A stretch of 64,000 bases of DNA from Streptomyces varsoviensis (GCF_000718635.1 NZ_JOBF01000003.1:942959-1006958); one strand, 5' to 3'. Shown: positions 54,148-63,893, numbered from the stretch's first letter. Notes: a model not told the origin generated them from the letters alone. Made by a program: numbers and translations.

Positions 54148-54843
54148 TCAGCCGCCGAGCGCGCCCCCCGCGCCACCGGGCTCCACGTCATAGAGCGGGT
54201 CGGCGTTGAGGTGGATGACGCCGTAGTCGTAGGCGTGCCGGCGGTAGACGACGCTGGGCTGCTTCGTGTCGGAGTCCACGAAGAGATAGAAGTCGTGCCC
54301 GACCAACTCCATCTCGTAGAGCGCCTGGTTGAGCGTCATCGGGGCCGCCGCGTGCGTCTTCTCGCGGACCACGAGGGGCCCTTCGCCCTGAATCTCGATC
54401 GAGCCCATCCGCGTCACCGGCACCTCGCCGGCGTGCGCCGCCCCGTCGACGGAGAGCTCGCCGCTGTCATCGATCCGCGCGACATCGGGGACGGACACCG
54501 CGACATCGCTCGCGGGGATGCGTCCGCTGCCGCGGCGCTCGTGACGCTTCTCGTTCTGCTTGCGCAGCCGCGCCTCCAGCTTGCTGGTGGCCAGGTCGAG
54601 CGCGGCGTACGGATCCGGAGCGGCGGCCTCCGCCCGGATCACCGGGCCACGCGAACGCACCGTGATCTCCACTCGGTCGGAGCGGTCGGCCTGCCTGGGG
54701 TTGGGCTCTTTGGACACCTCGACGTCGAGGCTGATCACCTTGCCGTCGAGCTTCTGGATCTTCTCCAGCTTCAGCTTCTCGGCCACGTGCTTGCGGAACC
54801 GCTCCGGCACCTCGGTCTTGCGGCCCTTGACGACGATGTCCAC
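54148..54843 (-). CDS. hpf: Long-form ribosome hibernation promoting factor
   Basis: A 231-residue protein. N-terminal HPF/YfiA domain (~1-105: MDIVVKGRKTEVPERFRKHVAEKL, VEVSKEPNPRQADRSDRVEITVRSRGPVIRAEAA) binds the 30S A/P region. A linker leads to the C-terminal dimerisation domain (APMTLNQALYEMELVGHDFYLFVDSDTKQPSVVYRRHAYDYGVIHL), which joins two ribosomes into a 100S particle. GTG start with GGAG upstream. A hairpin lies in the 5' leader (separate entry). Confidence 0.93.
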   Translation of the reverse strand: MDIVVKGRKTEVPERFRKHVAEKLKLEKIQKLDGKVISLDVEVSKEPNPRQADRSDRVEITVRSRGPVIRAEAAAPDPYAALDLATSKLEARLRKQNEKRHERRGSGRIPASDVAVSVPDVARIDDSGELSVDGAAHAGEVPVTRMGSIEIQGEGPLVVREKTHAAAPMTLNQALYEMELVGHDFYLFVDSDTKQPSVVYRRHAYDYGVIHLNADPLYDVEPGGAGGALGG

Positions 54844-55169
54844 GCAGAACTCCGTTCCCGGAACGCTCCGCCGAACGTGCGGAGCGCATCCTCTTGCATT
54901 AGACCCCAGAGGAAACTGGAGCCCCCGACTCGGCGGCTTTCACCTCCTCCTCCCCCGTCGGCAAGATCTACACCCCACCGAATTCAAGCTTCTTCGAAAG
55001 CACGCGAAGCGCGCCAATCGGAGGTACGAGTCATAGCGCCTGCCATTCCTCACAACCGAACATAACTCGCCCGGACGGATGTCGGCACCCCCTACTTCCC
55101 CATACCTCCGTTCAGGTGATTTCTCACCGTTATCACCAGCAACGATGCAACTTCCCTGTCAGTTCCGGT
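54844..55169. other. hpf upstream region with leader hairpin
   Basis: 326 bp between the comF-like stop and hpf. An 8-bp stem, 54864-54871 with 54879-54886 (loop 7), sits in the expected hpf leader. Further upstream on the minus strand is AGTTTCC then GGGTCTAAT, resembling a stress-sigma promoter (GTTT...GGGTAT-like) but not a clean match. The A/T-rich distal part (55040-55170) has no ORF. Confidence 0.45.
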
Positions 55170-56024
55170 TTATTTCACGTTTACGCCGAACGCCCGGCGG
55201 GGAACGGCCACCACCGCGGCCCCCGCGACCCGGCCGCCGGCCGTCGCCACGGCCCGTACCGCCTCGACCAGCGACGCACCCGTGGTCATCAGGTCGTCCA
55301 CCAGCAGCACTGGCCCGGCCGTCAGCGCCCGTTCACCACCGGCGGCGACCTCCAGGGCACCGGCCAGGTTCGCCAGCCGCTGACGGGCGCCCAGGCCCGT
55401 CTGGTCCGCCACCGGACGGCGCTGCCGGAGCACCGCGCAGACCGCCGCGGGCCACCCCGCGCGCCGCAGCTCGCGGGCCGCGGCCTGTGCGATGCGCCGA
55501 CTGGGATCGTGCCCGCGCGCGGCGACCGCACACCGCGCGGACGGCACCGGAACGAGCACCAGCCGACGACTTTCACCAGTCCCCCCAGCCATGCCCACAC
55601 CGACTCCATCAGCTTCACGCGCACTCCTCCCCCGCACCCTGCTCGCATCACCACGGGCCCCCGCTCCGCCCCCGTCCACGGCCCCGGCCCGTGGTCCCGC
55701 ACCGCCGCCCCAGGCGTCCCGCACCACCTCGCCGCCGACCGCCGCCCGTACCCCCGACGCCAGCGCCGCCCCCAGCGGCTCCGCCAACCGCAGCACCCCC
55801 CGTTCCTTGTGCGCCAGCAACACCGACCGTGCCTCGTCCGCGTACGCCGCCGCCGCGTACACAGCGGGCAGCCCCGGCGGCACCGGCTCCGGCCACACCC
55901 GCCGGGCCGCGCGCCCGCACAACGCCTCCCGGCAGGCATCGCACAGCACGACCCGCGGCGCACCGCACCCCGCGCAGTCCACCGGCAGCACCAGGCCGAC
56001 GAGCTCCTGCCACCACCCCCGCAT
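55170..56024 (-). CDS. ComF-like phosphoribosyltransferase-fold protein
   Basis: A 284-residue ComF-family protein. An N-terminal zinc-finger region (CAGCGAPRVVLCDACREALC) precedes the PRTase fold, with the PRPP-binding signature VLLVDDLMTTGASLVEAV near 235-252. A Gly/Arg-rich, low-complexity insert occupies residues ~100-150, between the two halves. In competent bacteria ComF handles imported DNA; in Streptomyces the role is unknown. ATG at 56024; lpqB stops 151 bp upstream, so it may be the fourth gene of the mtrA-mtrB-lpqB operon. Confidence 0.85.
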   Translation of the reverse strand: MRGWWQELVGLVLPVDCAGCGAPRVVLCDACREALCGRAARRVWPEPVPPGLPAVYAAAAYADEARSVLLAHKERGVLRLAEPLGAALASGVRAAVGGEVVRDAWGGGAGPRAGAVDGGGAGARGDASRVRGRSAREADGVGVGMAGGTGESRRLVLVPVPSARCAVAARGHDPSRRIAQAAARELRRAGWPAAVCAVLRQRRPVADQTGLGARQRLANLAGALEVAAGGERALTAGPVLLVDDLMTTGASLVEAVRAVATAGGRVAGAAVVAVPRRAFGVNVK

Positions 56025-56175
56025 GGATCAACTGTCCCGCTGTCCGCCCGCCCCTGCCACCCCTGTGGATAACTCCCGACGGCCACCGCCCCGCGCCCCC
56101 GGAAACCCGGGCCGGGCCCCAGCCGGACCCTGGCCCGGCCACCAGCCCGGCCACCGACTCGACCACACCCCGCCG

Positions 56176-58005
56176 CTACCCCGGATAGACCGGCGCCGTC
56201 CCCTTCTTCGGCGTCACCGTCTTCCAGTTGGTGTCCGGCAGCAGCCGCACGATGCTGTCCTGCCGCTCCGCCACCAGCGCCTTGCTCGGGGCCTCCGAGG
56301 CGGCGACCGCCTTGACGCCCGTGATCCCCGGCAGCGCCGAGCCATTGGACACGGACCCGTCGGTCTCGACGTACTGCAGTTGCTGGAGGCCGCCCGGCTC
56401 GCTGCCGGCCGCCAGCAGCCGGCTGCCGCCCGCCCAGGAGACCGCGTCCACCTGCTCCAACTGCGGCGCGACGGACCGCAGTCCCTGCACCGACAGGCTC
56501 GGTTGGGACACGCTGCCGGCCCGCTCGACGCGCCCCAGCAGCAGCTTCGTGTGGCCGCCCTTCGACACCAGCAGCGCGATCCGCACCCCGTCCGCGGCCA
56601 CCCGCAGCCCGGTGATCCGCCCGCCGTCGAGCCCGGTCACCTGCACCTCTTCCGGCGTGCCCGTACCGCCCGGCAGCCGCAGCAACCGGGGCTGCTCGGT
56701 ACTGCGGTCGACCACCCAGAGGTCGCCGAGCCCGTCCCAACTGGGCGGCGCCAGCCCGTCGTTCGCGCCCGTACGGGCCCGCAGCCGGACATCGCCCAAG
56801 GCGGAACCATGCTCCAGGGCGGCGACGTACAGACTGCGGCCGTCCTCCGTGACGCCGGCCGCACGCCGCTCGGACCGGTCGACGGCGACCGACCCCAACC
56901 GCGCCTGCCCGTCCCCGAAGGCGCCCGGCACCCGCCGCGCCTCGTCCTCGCTGTCGGCCAGGCTGACCATCTTGTGCTTGGCGTCGATGTAGTACTGCCG
57001 GTCGGCCCGGCCCTCGGTCCGGCCCGGCGAATACTCCTGCGCCTGTTCCCGCGTGAGCCCGCACAGCTTGGAGCCGTCCCGGCGCTCCAGCCGCACGTCG
57101 CCCACCGTGGCCGACGCCTGGTCCTGGACGGTGAACAGCAGTTGGGCCGCCATTCGGCGGCACTGCGCCAGGTTCGCGCTGTCCGCCCGGCTGTTGAGGC
57201 GCACCTTCAGGTTGTTCGAGTCGTCCAGGGACAGCCGGTCGTCCACGACCCGCGTGCCGGGCCGGAAGGCCGTCGTGGTCACCGGGGCGAGCCAGTTCGT
57301 CGGCCCGTCCAGCAGCGCCCGCGCGGTCGAGGTGACCGGGTCTATCCGCTTGCGCAGGTACACGGGGTCCGGCACGAGCACCTCGGACCGCCCCGACCTG
57401 CGCTGGTCCGGACCCAGCCGCGCGAAGTAGTACTTGTTGACGGAGCGATAGATGCGCTGGAAGTCCGGCACCCCGAGGACCAGCCCGGCCGGGAGCGCGT
57501 CGATCCGCCACTCCCCACCCTGCCGCACGACATGGATCTTGTTGTCGTACGGGCGCTCGTCCGGCTTGTACGCGTGCTTGGCGTCCACCCGGGCGACCTG
57601 TTTTCCGGTCAGCGAGATGGTGACGCCGTCCTCCTCGCGGTCGCCGCTGCGGTCCACCCGCACCTGCGGCGGCTCGGTGAGGATCGTGGTGACCTCCGAG
57701 GGGTTCCAGGTCCCCTGCTTGTTCGACGCCAAGTACTTGCGGGCCGTGTCGTACCCGGGGTCGTCACTGGTCGTCGCCTCCAGGAAGCCCAGCACGATCT
57801 CCCGCGGCTGCTCACCGGCGCGCGGCGGCACGCCGTACACGCGCACCTGCGAGTCGGCGTCGGCGCGCGGCGAGCCGTTGACGGAGTCCACGTCGCCGCT
57901 GTCCGGCATCGACGCGCAGCCGGCCAGCAGCAGCCCGCTGACGACCAGCGCCGCCGCGCCCAGGCAGCGCCGCCCGCGAAGGCGACGGTAGCGATCAACG
58001 CCCAC
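56176..58005 (-). CDS. lpqB: Lipoprotein LpqB (MtrAB accessory)
   Basis: A 609-residue lipoprotein. Lipobox LLLAGC with Cys30, a GerMN-like domain (around LPAGLVLGVPDFQRIYRSVNKYYFAR) and a beta-propeller C-terminal half (SVAVDRSERRAAGVTEDGRSLYVAAL, GRITGLRVAADGVRIALLV). In mycobacteria LpqB interacts with the sensor MtrB outside the membrane. GTG at 58005 has GGGAGG upstream. Its start overlaps the end of mtrB by 11 bp. Confidence 0.92.
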   Translation of the reverse strand: MGVDRYRRLRGRRCLGAAALVVSGLLLAGCASMPDSGDVDSVNGSPRADADSQVRVYGVPPRAGEQPREIVLGFLEATTSDDPGYDTARKYLASNKQGTWNPSEVTTILTEPPQVRVDRSGDREEDGVTISLTGKQVARVDAKHAYKPDERPYDNKIHVVRQGGEWRIDALPAGLVLGVPDFQRIYRSVNKYYFARLGPDQRRSGRSEVLVPDPVYLRKRIDPVTSTARALLDGPTNWLAPVTTTAFRPGTRVVDDRLSLDDSNNLKVRLNSRADSANLAQCRRMAAQLLFTVQDQASATVGDVRLERRDGSKLCGLTREQAQEYSPGRTEGRADRQYYIDAKHKMVSLADSEDEARRVPGAFGDGQARLGSVAVDRSERRAAGVTEDGRSLYVAALEHGSALGDVRLRARTGANDGLAPPSWDGLGDLWVVDRSTEQPRLLRLPGGTGTPEEVQVTGLDGGRITGLRVAADGVRIALLVSKGGHTKLLLGRVERAGSVSQPSLSVQGLRSVAPQLEQVDAVSWAGGSRLLAAGSEPGGLQQLQYVETDGSVSNGSALPGITGVKAVAASEAPSKALVAERQDSIVRLLPDTNWKTVTPKKGTAPVYPG

Positions 58006-60304
58006 TGGACCCGTCCTCCCGATCGGCTGATCCCCGTACGTCCCGCCCGGCGCCGCCCTCAGCGGCACCAAGCCCAGCGCCCCCCGAAGCGCCGCCGCCC
58101 TCAGCGGCACCAGGGCCTTCGCCCGCAGCGCCCTCCTCGCAGCCGACGACCCCGTCCTCCCCGACGACCGCCCGGTCCCCGCCGCCAACGGCCCCGGCCT
58201 GCGCATCATCCTCACGACCGACGGCGTCCTTGCGCGCCACGACCCGCCCCCCGTTGCTCCCGGGCAGCGCCGTGGGGTCCGCGGCGGGCGCCCGTACGGC
58301 CGTGGCGCCGGCCCTGGTGTCGGTCGGCTGTACGGGCACGGACCCGGCCAGCGGCAAGGAGCCGCCCCCGGGCGCCCCGTTCACCGTCGCCGTGGCACTG
58401 GCCCGTACGCCGCCACCGCCCGCGGCAGCGACCCCCGCCTCGACGGCCCGTACGCCCCTGCTCGCGCCCGCGCCCGCGCCGAGCGCACCGTTCGTCCCGC
58501 GCGCGCCCCCGGCCTCGGCGAGGCCGCGGTTGCGCCGCGAGTCGGCGGGCTCCAGCGGGATGGGCGAGCCGCGCAGCGTGTCGCCCGCCGTGCGCGGCAG
58601 CGTCAGCCGGAACTGCGAGCCGCCCCCCGGCTCGCCCCACGCCTGGAGCCAGCCGCCGTGCAGCCGCGCGTCCTCCACCGCGATGGACAGCCCCAGCCCG
58701 GTCCCCCCGGTCGTACGCGCGCGCGCCGGGTCGGCCCGCCAGAAGCGGTTGAAGACCCGCGTCGCCTCGCCGGGCTTGAGCCCGACCCCGTAGTCGCGCA
58801 CGGCGACGCCGACGGCCCCGCCCGCGACCGCGAACCGTACGACCACGTCCCGGCCCTCGCCGTGCTCCACCGCGTTGACCACCAGATTGCGCAGCACCCG
58901 CTCCACGCGTCGGGCGTCCGCCTCGGCGATCACCGGCTGCTCCGCGCCCCGTACGAGAATCCGGCTGCCCTTGCGCTCGGCGAGCGGCTCGGCCCCGCCG
59001 ATCACCCGGTGCACGACGTCGCGCAGGTCGATCGGCTCCGCCTCCAGCGCCGCCGCCCCCGCGTCGAACCGGCTGATCTCCAGCAGGTCCGCCAGCAGCG
59101 ACTCGAACCGGTCGAGCTGCTCGTGCAGCAGCTCCGCCGAACGGGCCGTGACCGGGTCGAACTCGTCGCGCGCGTCATGGATGACCTCGGCGGCCATCCG
59201 TACGGTCGTCAGGGGCGTGCGCAGTTCGTGCGAGACGTCGGAGACGAAGCGCCGCTGCATGCGCGACAACTCCTCCAACTGCTGGATCTTGCCCTGGAGG
59301 TTCTGCGCCATCTTGTTGAAGGACTCACCCAGACGAGCGATGTCGTCCTCGCCGGTGACCTTCATACGTTCCTGGAGGATGCCCGCCGCCAGCCGCTCGG
59401 AGATCCCCGCCGCCATCCGTACGGGCGTGACGACCTGCCGCACCACCAGCCAGGCGATGGCCCCGAGCAGCACCACCACGAACACCCCGGCCGTCGCCAG
59501 CGTGGTCGTGACCAGGCTCAGCGACTTCGCCTCCTGGGAGAAGGGGAAGAGGTAATAGAGCTGGTAGGGCTTGCCGTTGACGTCGTAGAGCCGCTTGCCG
59601 ACGACCAGTCCGGGCACGCCCTCGTCGGAGGGGCCGCGCTTGATGCTCGCGGGCTTCTCGTACACCCCGGTGCCGTGCTCGACCTTCTCCCGCAGGTCCT
59701 GCGGCACGCTGCGCTCGGGGTCGACGTCGCCGGAGGAGCGGGCGCCGCGGTTGCTGGCGGACGACGTGTCGTCCGTGTTGGAACTGAGCGCCACCACGGA
59801 GTAGACGCCCTGGCCGCTGCTGGCGAGCTGTTCGACCAGCCCGGTCAGCCAGTTGCCGGAGTCCACGGTGCGGCGGCCGCTCTGGGTCGCGGTCTGCCCC
59901 GAGTCCTGGCCGCGCGCGTCGATGCCGGAGTCGGCCATGTCGCGCGCCGCCGTGAACCCGCCGCGGGCCTGCCCCTGCGCCGTACGCTGCTTCGCCTCCA
60001 GCAGCCCGTTGCGGACCTGCCCTATGACGACGACGCCGAGCAGCAGGACGACGCCGAGCGACATCAGCAGCGTGCTGGCGACCACTCGGAGCTGGATGTT
60101 GCGCCGCCACAGCCGCAGCGCGGGCAGCAGCGGACGCCGCACCCAGCGCGCGTACAGCCGGAGCACGGGGTGGACGGGCCCGCTGGCCGCCCCGTCGGGG
60201 AGGAATTGCCCACCCCGCCAAATTCTCCCAAAAAGGGATATTCCGCCCGGCTTGTCGACGGGCCGCCCCGCGCCTCGCTCCGGGGCGGCGCCGTTCCCCG
60301 TCAT
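57995..60304 (-). CDS. mtrB: Sensor histidine kinase MtrB
   Basis: A 769-residue kinase of the MtrAB system. Two transmembrane helices (~75-95 and ~275-300) enclose an extracellular sensor domain. A HAMP segment, HisKA with the phospho-acceptor His in SDVSHELRTPLTTVRM (~359) and an HATPase domain (LRNLVVNAVEHGEG, GGTGLGLSI) follow. The last ~190 residues are a Gly/Ala/Glu-rich, presumably disordered cytoplasmic tail, longer than the kinase fold needs. MtrAB coordinates cell division, osmotic response and development. mtrA ends 1 bp before this ATG. Confidence 0.93.
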   Translation of the reverse strand: MTGNGAAPERGAGRPVDKPGGISLFGRIWRGGQFLPDGAASGPVHPVLRLYARWVRRPLLPALRLWRRNIQLRVVASTLLMSLGVVLLLGVVVIGQVRNGLLEAKQRTAQGQARGGFTAARDMADSGIDARGQDSGQTATQSGRRTVDSGNWLTGLVEQLASSGQGVYSVVALSSNTDDTSSASNRGARSSGDVDPERSVPQDLREKVEHGTGVYEKPASIKRGPSDEGVPGLVVGKRLYDVNGKPYQLYYLFPFSQEAKSLSLVTTTLATAGVFVVVLLGAIAWLVVRQVVTPVRMAAGISERLAAGILQERMKVTGEDDIARLGESFNKMAQNLQGKIQQLEELSRMQRRFVSDVSHELRTPLTTVRMAAEVIHDARDEFDPVTARSAELLHEQLDRFESLLADLLEISRFDAGAAALEAEPIDLRDVVHRVIGGAEPLAERKGSRILVRGAEQPVIAEADARRVERVLRNLVVNAVEHGEGRDVVVRFAVAGGAVGVAVRDYGVGLKPGEATRVFNRFWRADPARARTTGGTGLGLSIAVEDARLHGGWLQAWGEPGGGSQFRLTLPRTAGDTLRGSPIPLEPADSRRNRGLAEAGGARGTNGALGAGAGASRGVRAVEAGVAAAGGGGVRASATATVNGAPGGGSLPLAGSVPVQPTDTRAGATAVRAPAADPTALPGSNGGRVVARKDAVGREDDAQAGAVGGGDRAVVGEDGVVGCEEGAAGEGPGAAEGGGASGGAGLGAAEGGAGRDVRGSADREDGSSGR

Positions 60305-60305
60305 C

Positions 60306-60983
60306 TCAGCTCGGTCCGGCCTTGTAACCGACCCCGCGCACGGTCACCACGATCTCCGGCCGCTCCGGGTCCTTCTCGACCTTCGAGCGCAACCGCTGCA
60401 CATGCACATTCACCAGCCGCGTATCCGCCGCGTGCCGATAGCCCCACACCTGCTCCAGCAGCACCTCACGGGTGAAGACCTGCCACGGCTTACGGGCCAG
60501 CGCGACCAGCAGATCGAACTCCAGCGGCGTCAGCGCTATCGACTGCCCCTCCCGCTTCACGGAGTGCCCGGCCACATCGATGACCAGATCACCGATCGAC
60601 AACTGCTCCGGCGCCGGCTCCTCCGACCGCCGCAACCGCGCCCTGATCCGCGCCACCAGCTCCTTCGGCTTGAACGGCTTGACGATGTAGTCATCCGCGC
60701 CGGACTCCAGCCCGACCACCACATCGACCGTGTCGCTCTTCGCCGTCAACATCACCACCGGCACCCCGGACTCCGCCCGGATCAGCCGGCACACCTCGAT
60801 GCCGTCCCGACCCGGCAGCATCAGATCCAGCAGCACCAAATCCGGCTTGACCTCACGGAAAGCGGCGAGTGCCTTGTCGCCGTCCGCGACGAACGACGGC
60901 TCGAAACCCTCACCACGCAGCACAATGCCGAGCATCTCGGCCAGTGCGGTGTCGTCATCGACGACAAGGACGCGTCCCTTCAT
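60306..60983 (-). CDS. mtrA: Response regulator MtrA
   Basis: A 225-residue OmpR/PhoB-type regulator: receiver domain with phosphorylation site Asp53 (PDLVLLDLMLPGRDG), Lys in DDYIVKPFKPKEL, and a winged-helix domain (LTPLEFDLLVALARKPWQVFTREVLLEQVWGYRHAADTRLVNVHVQRLRSKV). I chose MKGRVLVVDDD; a few codons upstream (to 61007) could also be used. Phosphorylated by MtrB; the protein is highly conserved across Streptomyces. First gene of the mtrA-mtrB-lpqB set. Confidence 0.95.
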   Translation of the reverse strand: MKGRVLVVDDDTALAEMLGIVLRGEGFEPSFVADGDKALAAFREVKPDLVLLDLMLPGRDGIEVCRLIRAESGVPVVMLTAKSDTVDVVVGLESGADDYIVKPFKPKELVARIRARLRRSEEPAPEQLSIGDLVIDVAGHSVKREGQSIALTPLEFDLLVALARKPWQVFTREVLLEQVWGYRHAADTRLVNVHVQRLRSKVEKDPERPEIVVTVRGVGYKAGPS

Positions 60984-61263
60984 ATCGACATCATCCCATT
61001 TTCGCATTCGGGACGTTGACCAGGGTGATTCAGGTCACTCACCAGCCGTTTCGTCCGCCCTCGTCCGCCGTCGTTCGCCGAGATCCGCCACCGTCGATGT
61101 CAGCGTTGGATGTCAGGTCCGGCACCCCGGTCGGCCCGGAACGGCATGGGCTCCCGCAGTGAATCATGGCCCGGCCGGAGCCGTCGCCCTGCTACCTGAT
61201 GTTCACTTCGAACGGGACGCACTGACGCTTCAGCGTCGTACGGCCCCCACCGCCGGCCCGACG
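60984..61263. promoter_or_regulatory. mtrA upstream region
   Basis: 280 bp. GGTGATTCAGGTCACTCACC (61023-61042) contains 5-bp inverted ends just upstream of mtrA and is a candidate operator. GACGCTTCAGCGTC (61222-61235), close to the mtnA stop on the same strand, is a small hairpin that may end the mtnA message. No ORF is convincing. Confidence 0.4.
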
Positions 61264-62430
61264 CTACGGCCGTACGGCGCCGTTCGGCCCCGGCAGCGGC
61301 CCCGGGCGGGCGCACAGCTCCGCCAGGCCCTCCCTCGTCACCGGCGAGACCACCCCGTTCTCCGTGACGATCGCCGTCACCAGGTCCGGCGGCGTGACAT
61401 CGAAGGCCGGGTTGTACGCCTGGGTCCCCAGCGGAGCCACCGGCACCCCGCCGCCCGCCTCGGCGCCCGCGGCCGGCGCGTTCGGCGTCGCGACCTCCGT
61501 CACCTCGTGCCCCGGCCGCTGCTCGACCTCGATGGCGGCCCCGTCCGCAGTCGCCATGTCCACCGTCGTACTGGGCGCCACCACGATGAACGGCACATGG
61601 TGATAGCGGGCCAGCACCGCGAGCGGATAGCTGCCGACCTTGTTCGCCACCGACCCGTCCGCCGCGATCCGGTCCGCGCCGATCAGCACGGCGTCCACCT
61701 CACCGGCCGCGAAGAGCGAACCCGCCGCGTTGTCCGTCAGAAGCGTGTACGCGATCCCGGCACGCGCCGCCTCGTAAGCCGTCAAACGCGCCCCCTGCAA
61801 CAGCGGCCGCGTCTCGTCCACCCACAGCCGCCGCAGCTCACCGGCGCGATGCGCGGCCCCCACGACCGCCAGCGCCGTCCCCTCACCGCCCGAGACGAGC
61901 GCCCCCGTATTGCAGTGCGTCAGCACCTGGTAGCCGCCGCCCGGCAGCAGCTCCGCGAGCAGCGCCAGCCCATGCCGGGCCATCGCCGCACTGGCCCGCG
62001 CGTCCTCGCGATGGAGCGTACGGGCCTCCGCGAGCGCCACCGCGGCCGCCCGCTCCGCCGACGCCCCCTCGTCGACCGCCGCACGGTACGCGTCCGCCGC
62101 GCGCCGCACCCCGTACGCGAGGTTCACCGCCGTCGGCCGCGCGTGCGCCAGCAGCTCGGCGGCCTCGGCCACGTCGAAGCCCCGTACGGCCGCCAGCGCG
62201 ACCCCGTACGCACCCGCTATACCCAGCAGCGGAGCGCCCCGTACGGCCAGCGAACGGATCGCCTCCACCAGCGCCGGCACATCGGTGCACACCAGCTCGA
62301 CCTCCTCGGCCGGCAGCCGGGTCTGGTCGAGGAGCACCAGCACGGGCCCCTCCGGCGGCTCCTCCCAACGCAGAGCTGGAGCGGCGAGGGAAGCAGAGTC
62401 CTTCGGGAATACCGCGTACTGATCAGCCAT
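61264..62430 (-). CDS. mtnA: S-methyl-5-thioribose-1-phosphate isomerase
   Basis: A 388-residue enzyme of the methionine salvage pathway, converting 5-methylthioribose-1-phosphate to 5-methylthioribulose-1-phosphate. Substrate loop RGAPLLGIAGAYGVALA, catalytic Cys173 in THCNTGAL and Asp253 in IGADRIAADGSVANKVGSY are intact. The C-terminal part has an insert of Ala/Gly-rich residues (NAPAAGAEAGGGVPV) before YNPAFDVTPPDLVTAIVTENGV. Related aIF-2B proteins lack the Cys/Asp pair, so the assignment is firm. Confidence 0.92.
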   Translation of the reverse strand: MADQYAVFPKDSASLAAPALRWEEPPEGPVLVLLDQTRLPAEEVELVCTDVPALVEAIRSLAVRGAPLLGIAGAYGVALAAVRGFDVAEAAELLAHARPTAVNLAYGVRRAADAYRAAVDEGASAERAAAVALAEARTLHREDARASAAMARHGLALLAELLPGGGYQVLTHCNTGALVSGGEGTALAVVGAAHRAGELRRLWVDETRPLLQGARLTAYEAARAGIAYTLLTDNAAGSLFAAGEVDAVLIGADRIAADGSVANKVGSYPLAVLARYHHVPFIVVAPSTTVDMATADGAAIEVEQRPGHEVTEVATPNAPAAGAEAGGGVPVAPLGTQAYNPAFDVTPPDLVTAIVTENGVVSPVTREGLAELCARPGPLPGPNGAVRP

Positions 62431-62572
62431 CCGACCAGTCTGCCCCGTAGGACGCCCACTATTGAAGGTCTGCACCCCGATACGGCCCCGGCCGGCGCCC
62501 GGCACACCGTGACACGATGGCTGGCAATCGCCCGCCGCCGCACCGGCGAACGGGCCCCGAGAAGGAGCACCG

Positions 62573-63793
62573 ATGAACGACTCTCCGGGCCGGCGCTCGC
62601 CCGGATCCCCCTCCGACGAGCCGGACAACCCCGCTCCGGAGCAGCCCGCCACCCCCGCCGACCAGGCGCCGGAAGCGAAGTGGGCACCCCAACAACCACC
62701 CGCCGGCCCCTGGCCCGGCTCCGGCAGCGGCCCCCAGCCGCCTCCCGGCCGCCCCGGCTGGGGTCAACAACCGGACAACGCCTCCAGCAGAGCCCCCGGC
62801 AGACAGCTCGCCTGGGGCGGCGGCTGGACGCCACCGCCCGCCGCCCCCAAACCCGGCGTCATCCCGCTACGCCCCCTCGGCGTCGGCGAGATCATCGAGG
62901 GCGCCTTCGCCACCATGCGTACGCAGTGGCGCACCGTCCTCGGCGTCTCCCTCGGCCTCGCCATCGTCACCCAGGCCGCCACCACCGTCATCAACGGCAT
63001 ATGGTTCCGCGACAACCCGGGCCTGGACAGCCTCGACAACGACCCGGACCTGACCGTCGGCGAGGCCCTGCGCACCGTCGGCCGCCTCTTCGCCGGCATG
63101 AGCATCACCTCGTTCGTCGGCGTCCTCGGCTCGATCATCGCCACCGCCATGCTGACCGTGGTCGTCAGCCGCGCGGTCCTGGGACGCTCCGCGACCCTCC
63201 GCGAGGCCTGGACCGGCGCCCGCCCCCAACTGCTCCGTATGCTCGGCCTGGTCATCCTGGTCCCACTGCTCATCCTGGCCGTCGTAACCGTCTCGGTCCT
63301 GCCGGGCATCCTGGTCTCCGTGGCCGGCGCGGAGGCGGGCGGCGCCGCCCTGGCCCTCCTGGGCGCCATCGCGGGCTGTGTGGCCGCCGTATGGCTCTGG
63401 ATCCGCTACAGCCTCGCCGCCCCCGCGCTGATGCTGGAGAAGCAGGGCGTCACCGCCTCCATGCGCCGCTCCGCCAAGCTCGTACGGGGAGCCTGGTGGC
63501 GGATCTTCGGCGTGCAGCTCCTGGCCATCCTCATCGCCTTCGTCGTCATGGCCGTCGTGCAGATCCCCACGGGCATCGCCCAGCTCCTCTTCGGCGGCGA
63601 CGAAGCCAACGTGCTCCAGGGCGGCGCCTCTTCCGTCAGTTGGACGTACCTCATCATCGGCGGCCTCGGCGCCCTCGTCGGCTCCGTCATCACGTTCCCG
63701 ATCACCGCCGGCGTCACCGTGCTCCTCTACACGGACCAGCGCATCCGCCGCGAATCCCTGGACGTAGAACTGATCCGAGCGGCCAACAACTGA
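62573..63793 (+). CDS. Polytopic membrane protein with Pro-rich N-terminus
   Basis: A 406-residue protein. The first ~95 residues are Pro/Gly/Ser-rich and cytoplasmic. Then PLRPLGVGEIIEGAFATMRTQWRTVLGVSLGLA opens a domain with about six helices, including LLRMLGLVILVPLLILAVVTVSVLPG and SMRRSAKLVRGAWWRIFGVQLLAILIAFVV. It resembles the membrane domain linked to glycerophosphodiester phosphodiesterases, but no catalytic domain is attached. AGAAGGAG precedes the ATG. A terminator follows. Function unknown. Confidence 0.8.
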   Translation: MNDSPGRRSPGSPSDEPDNPAPEQPATPADQAPEAKWAPQQPPAGPWPGSGSGPQPPPGRPGWGQQPDNASSRAPGRQLAWGGGWTPPPAAPKPGVIPLRPLGVGEIIEGAFATMRTQWRTVLGVSLGLAIVTQAATTVINGIWFRDNPGLDSLDNDPDLTVGEALRTVGRLFAGMSITSFVGVLGSIIATAMLTVVVSRAVLGRSATLREAWTGARPQLLRMLGLVILVPLLILAVVTVSVLPGILVSVAGAEAGGAALALLGAIAGCVAAVWLWIRYSLAAPALMLEKQGVTASMRRSAKLVRGAWWRIFGVQLLAILIAFVVMAVVQIPTGIAQLLFGGDEANVLQGGASSVSWTYLIIGGLGALVGSVITFPITAGVTVLLYTDQRIRRESLDVELIRAANN

Positions 63794-63813
63794 CCGCCCC
63801 CGCAAAAACCCCT

Positions 63814-63854
63814 GCCCGCCCCTTCGAGCTACGGCCCGAAAGGGCGGGCCTTTT
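63814..63854 (+). terminator. Terminator of the membrane protein gene
   Basis: Arms 63814-63826 and 63837-63849 pair over 12 of 13 positions and are followed by TTTTAT, an intrinsic terminator 21 bp past the stop. Confidence 0.85.
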
Positions 63855-63893
63855 ATGGCCGGCCGCTCCGGAACACCCCGTGAACGCAAAAAT

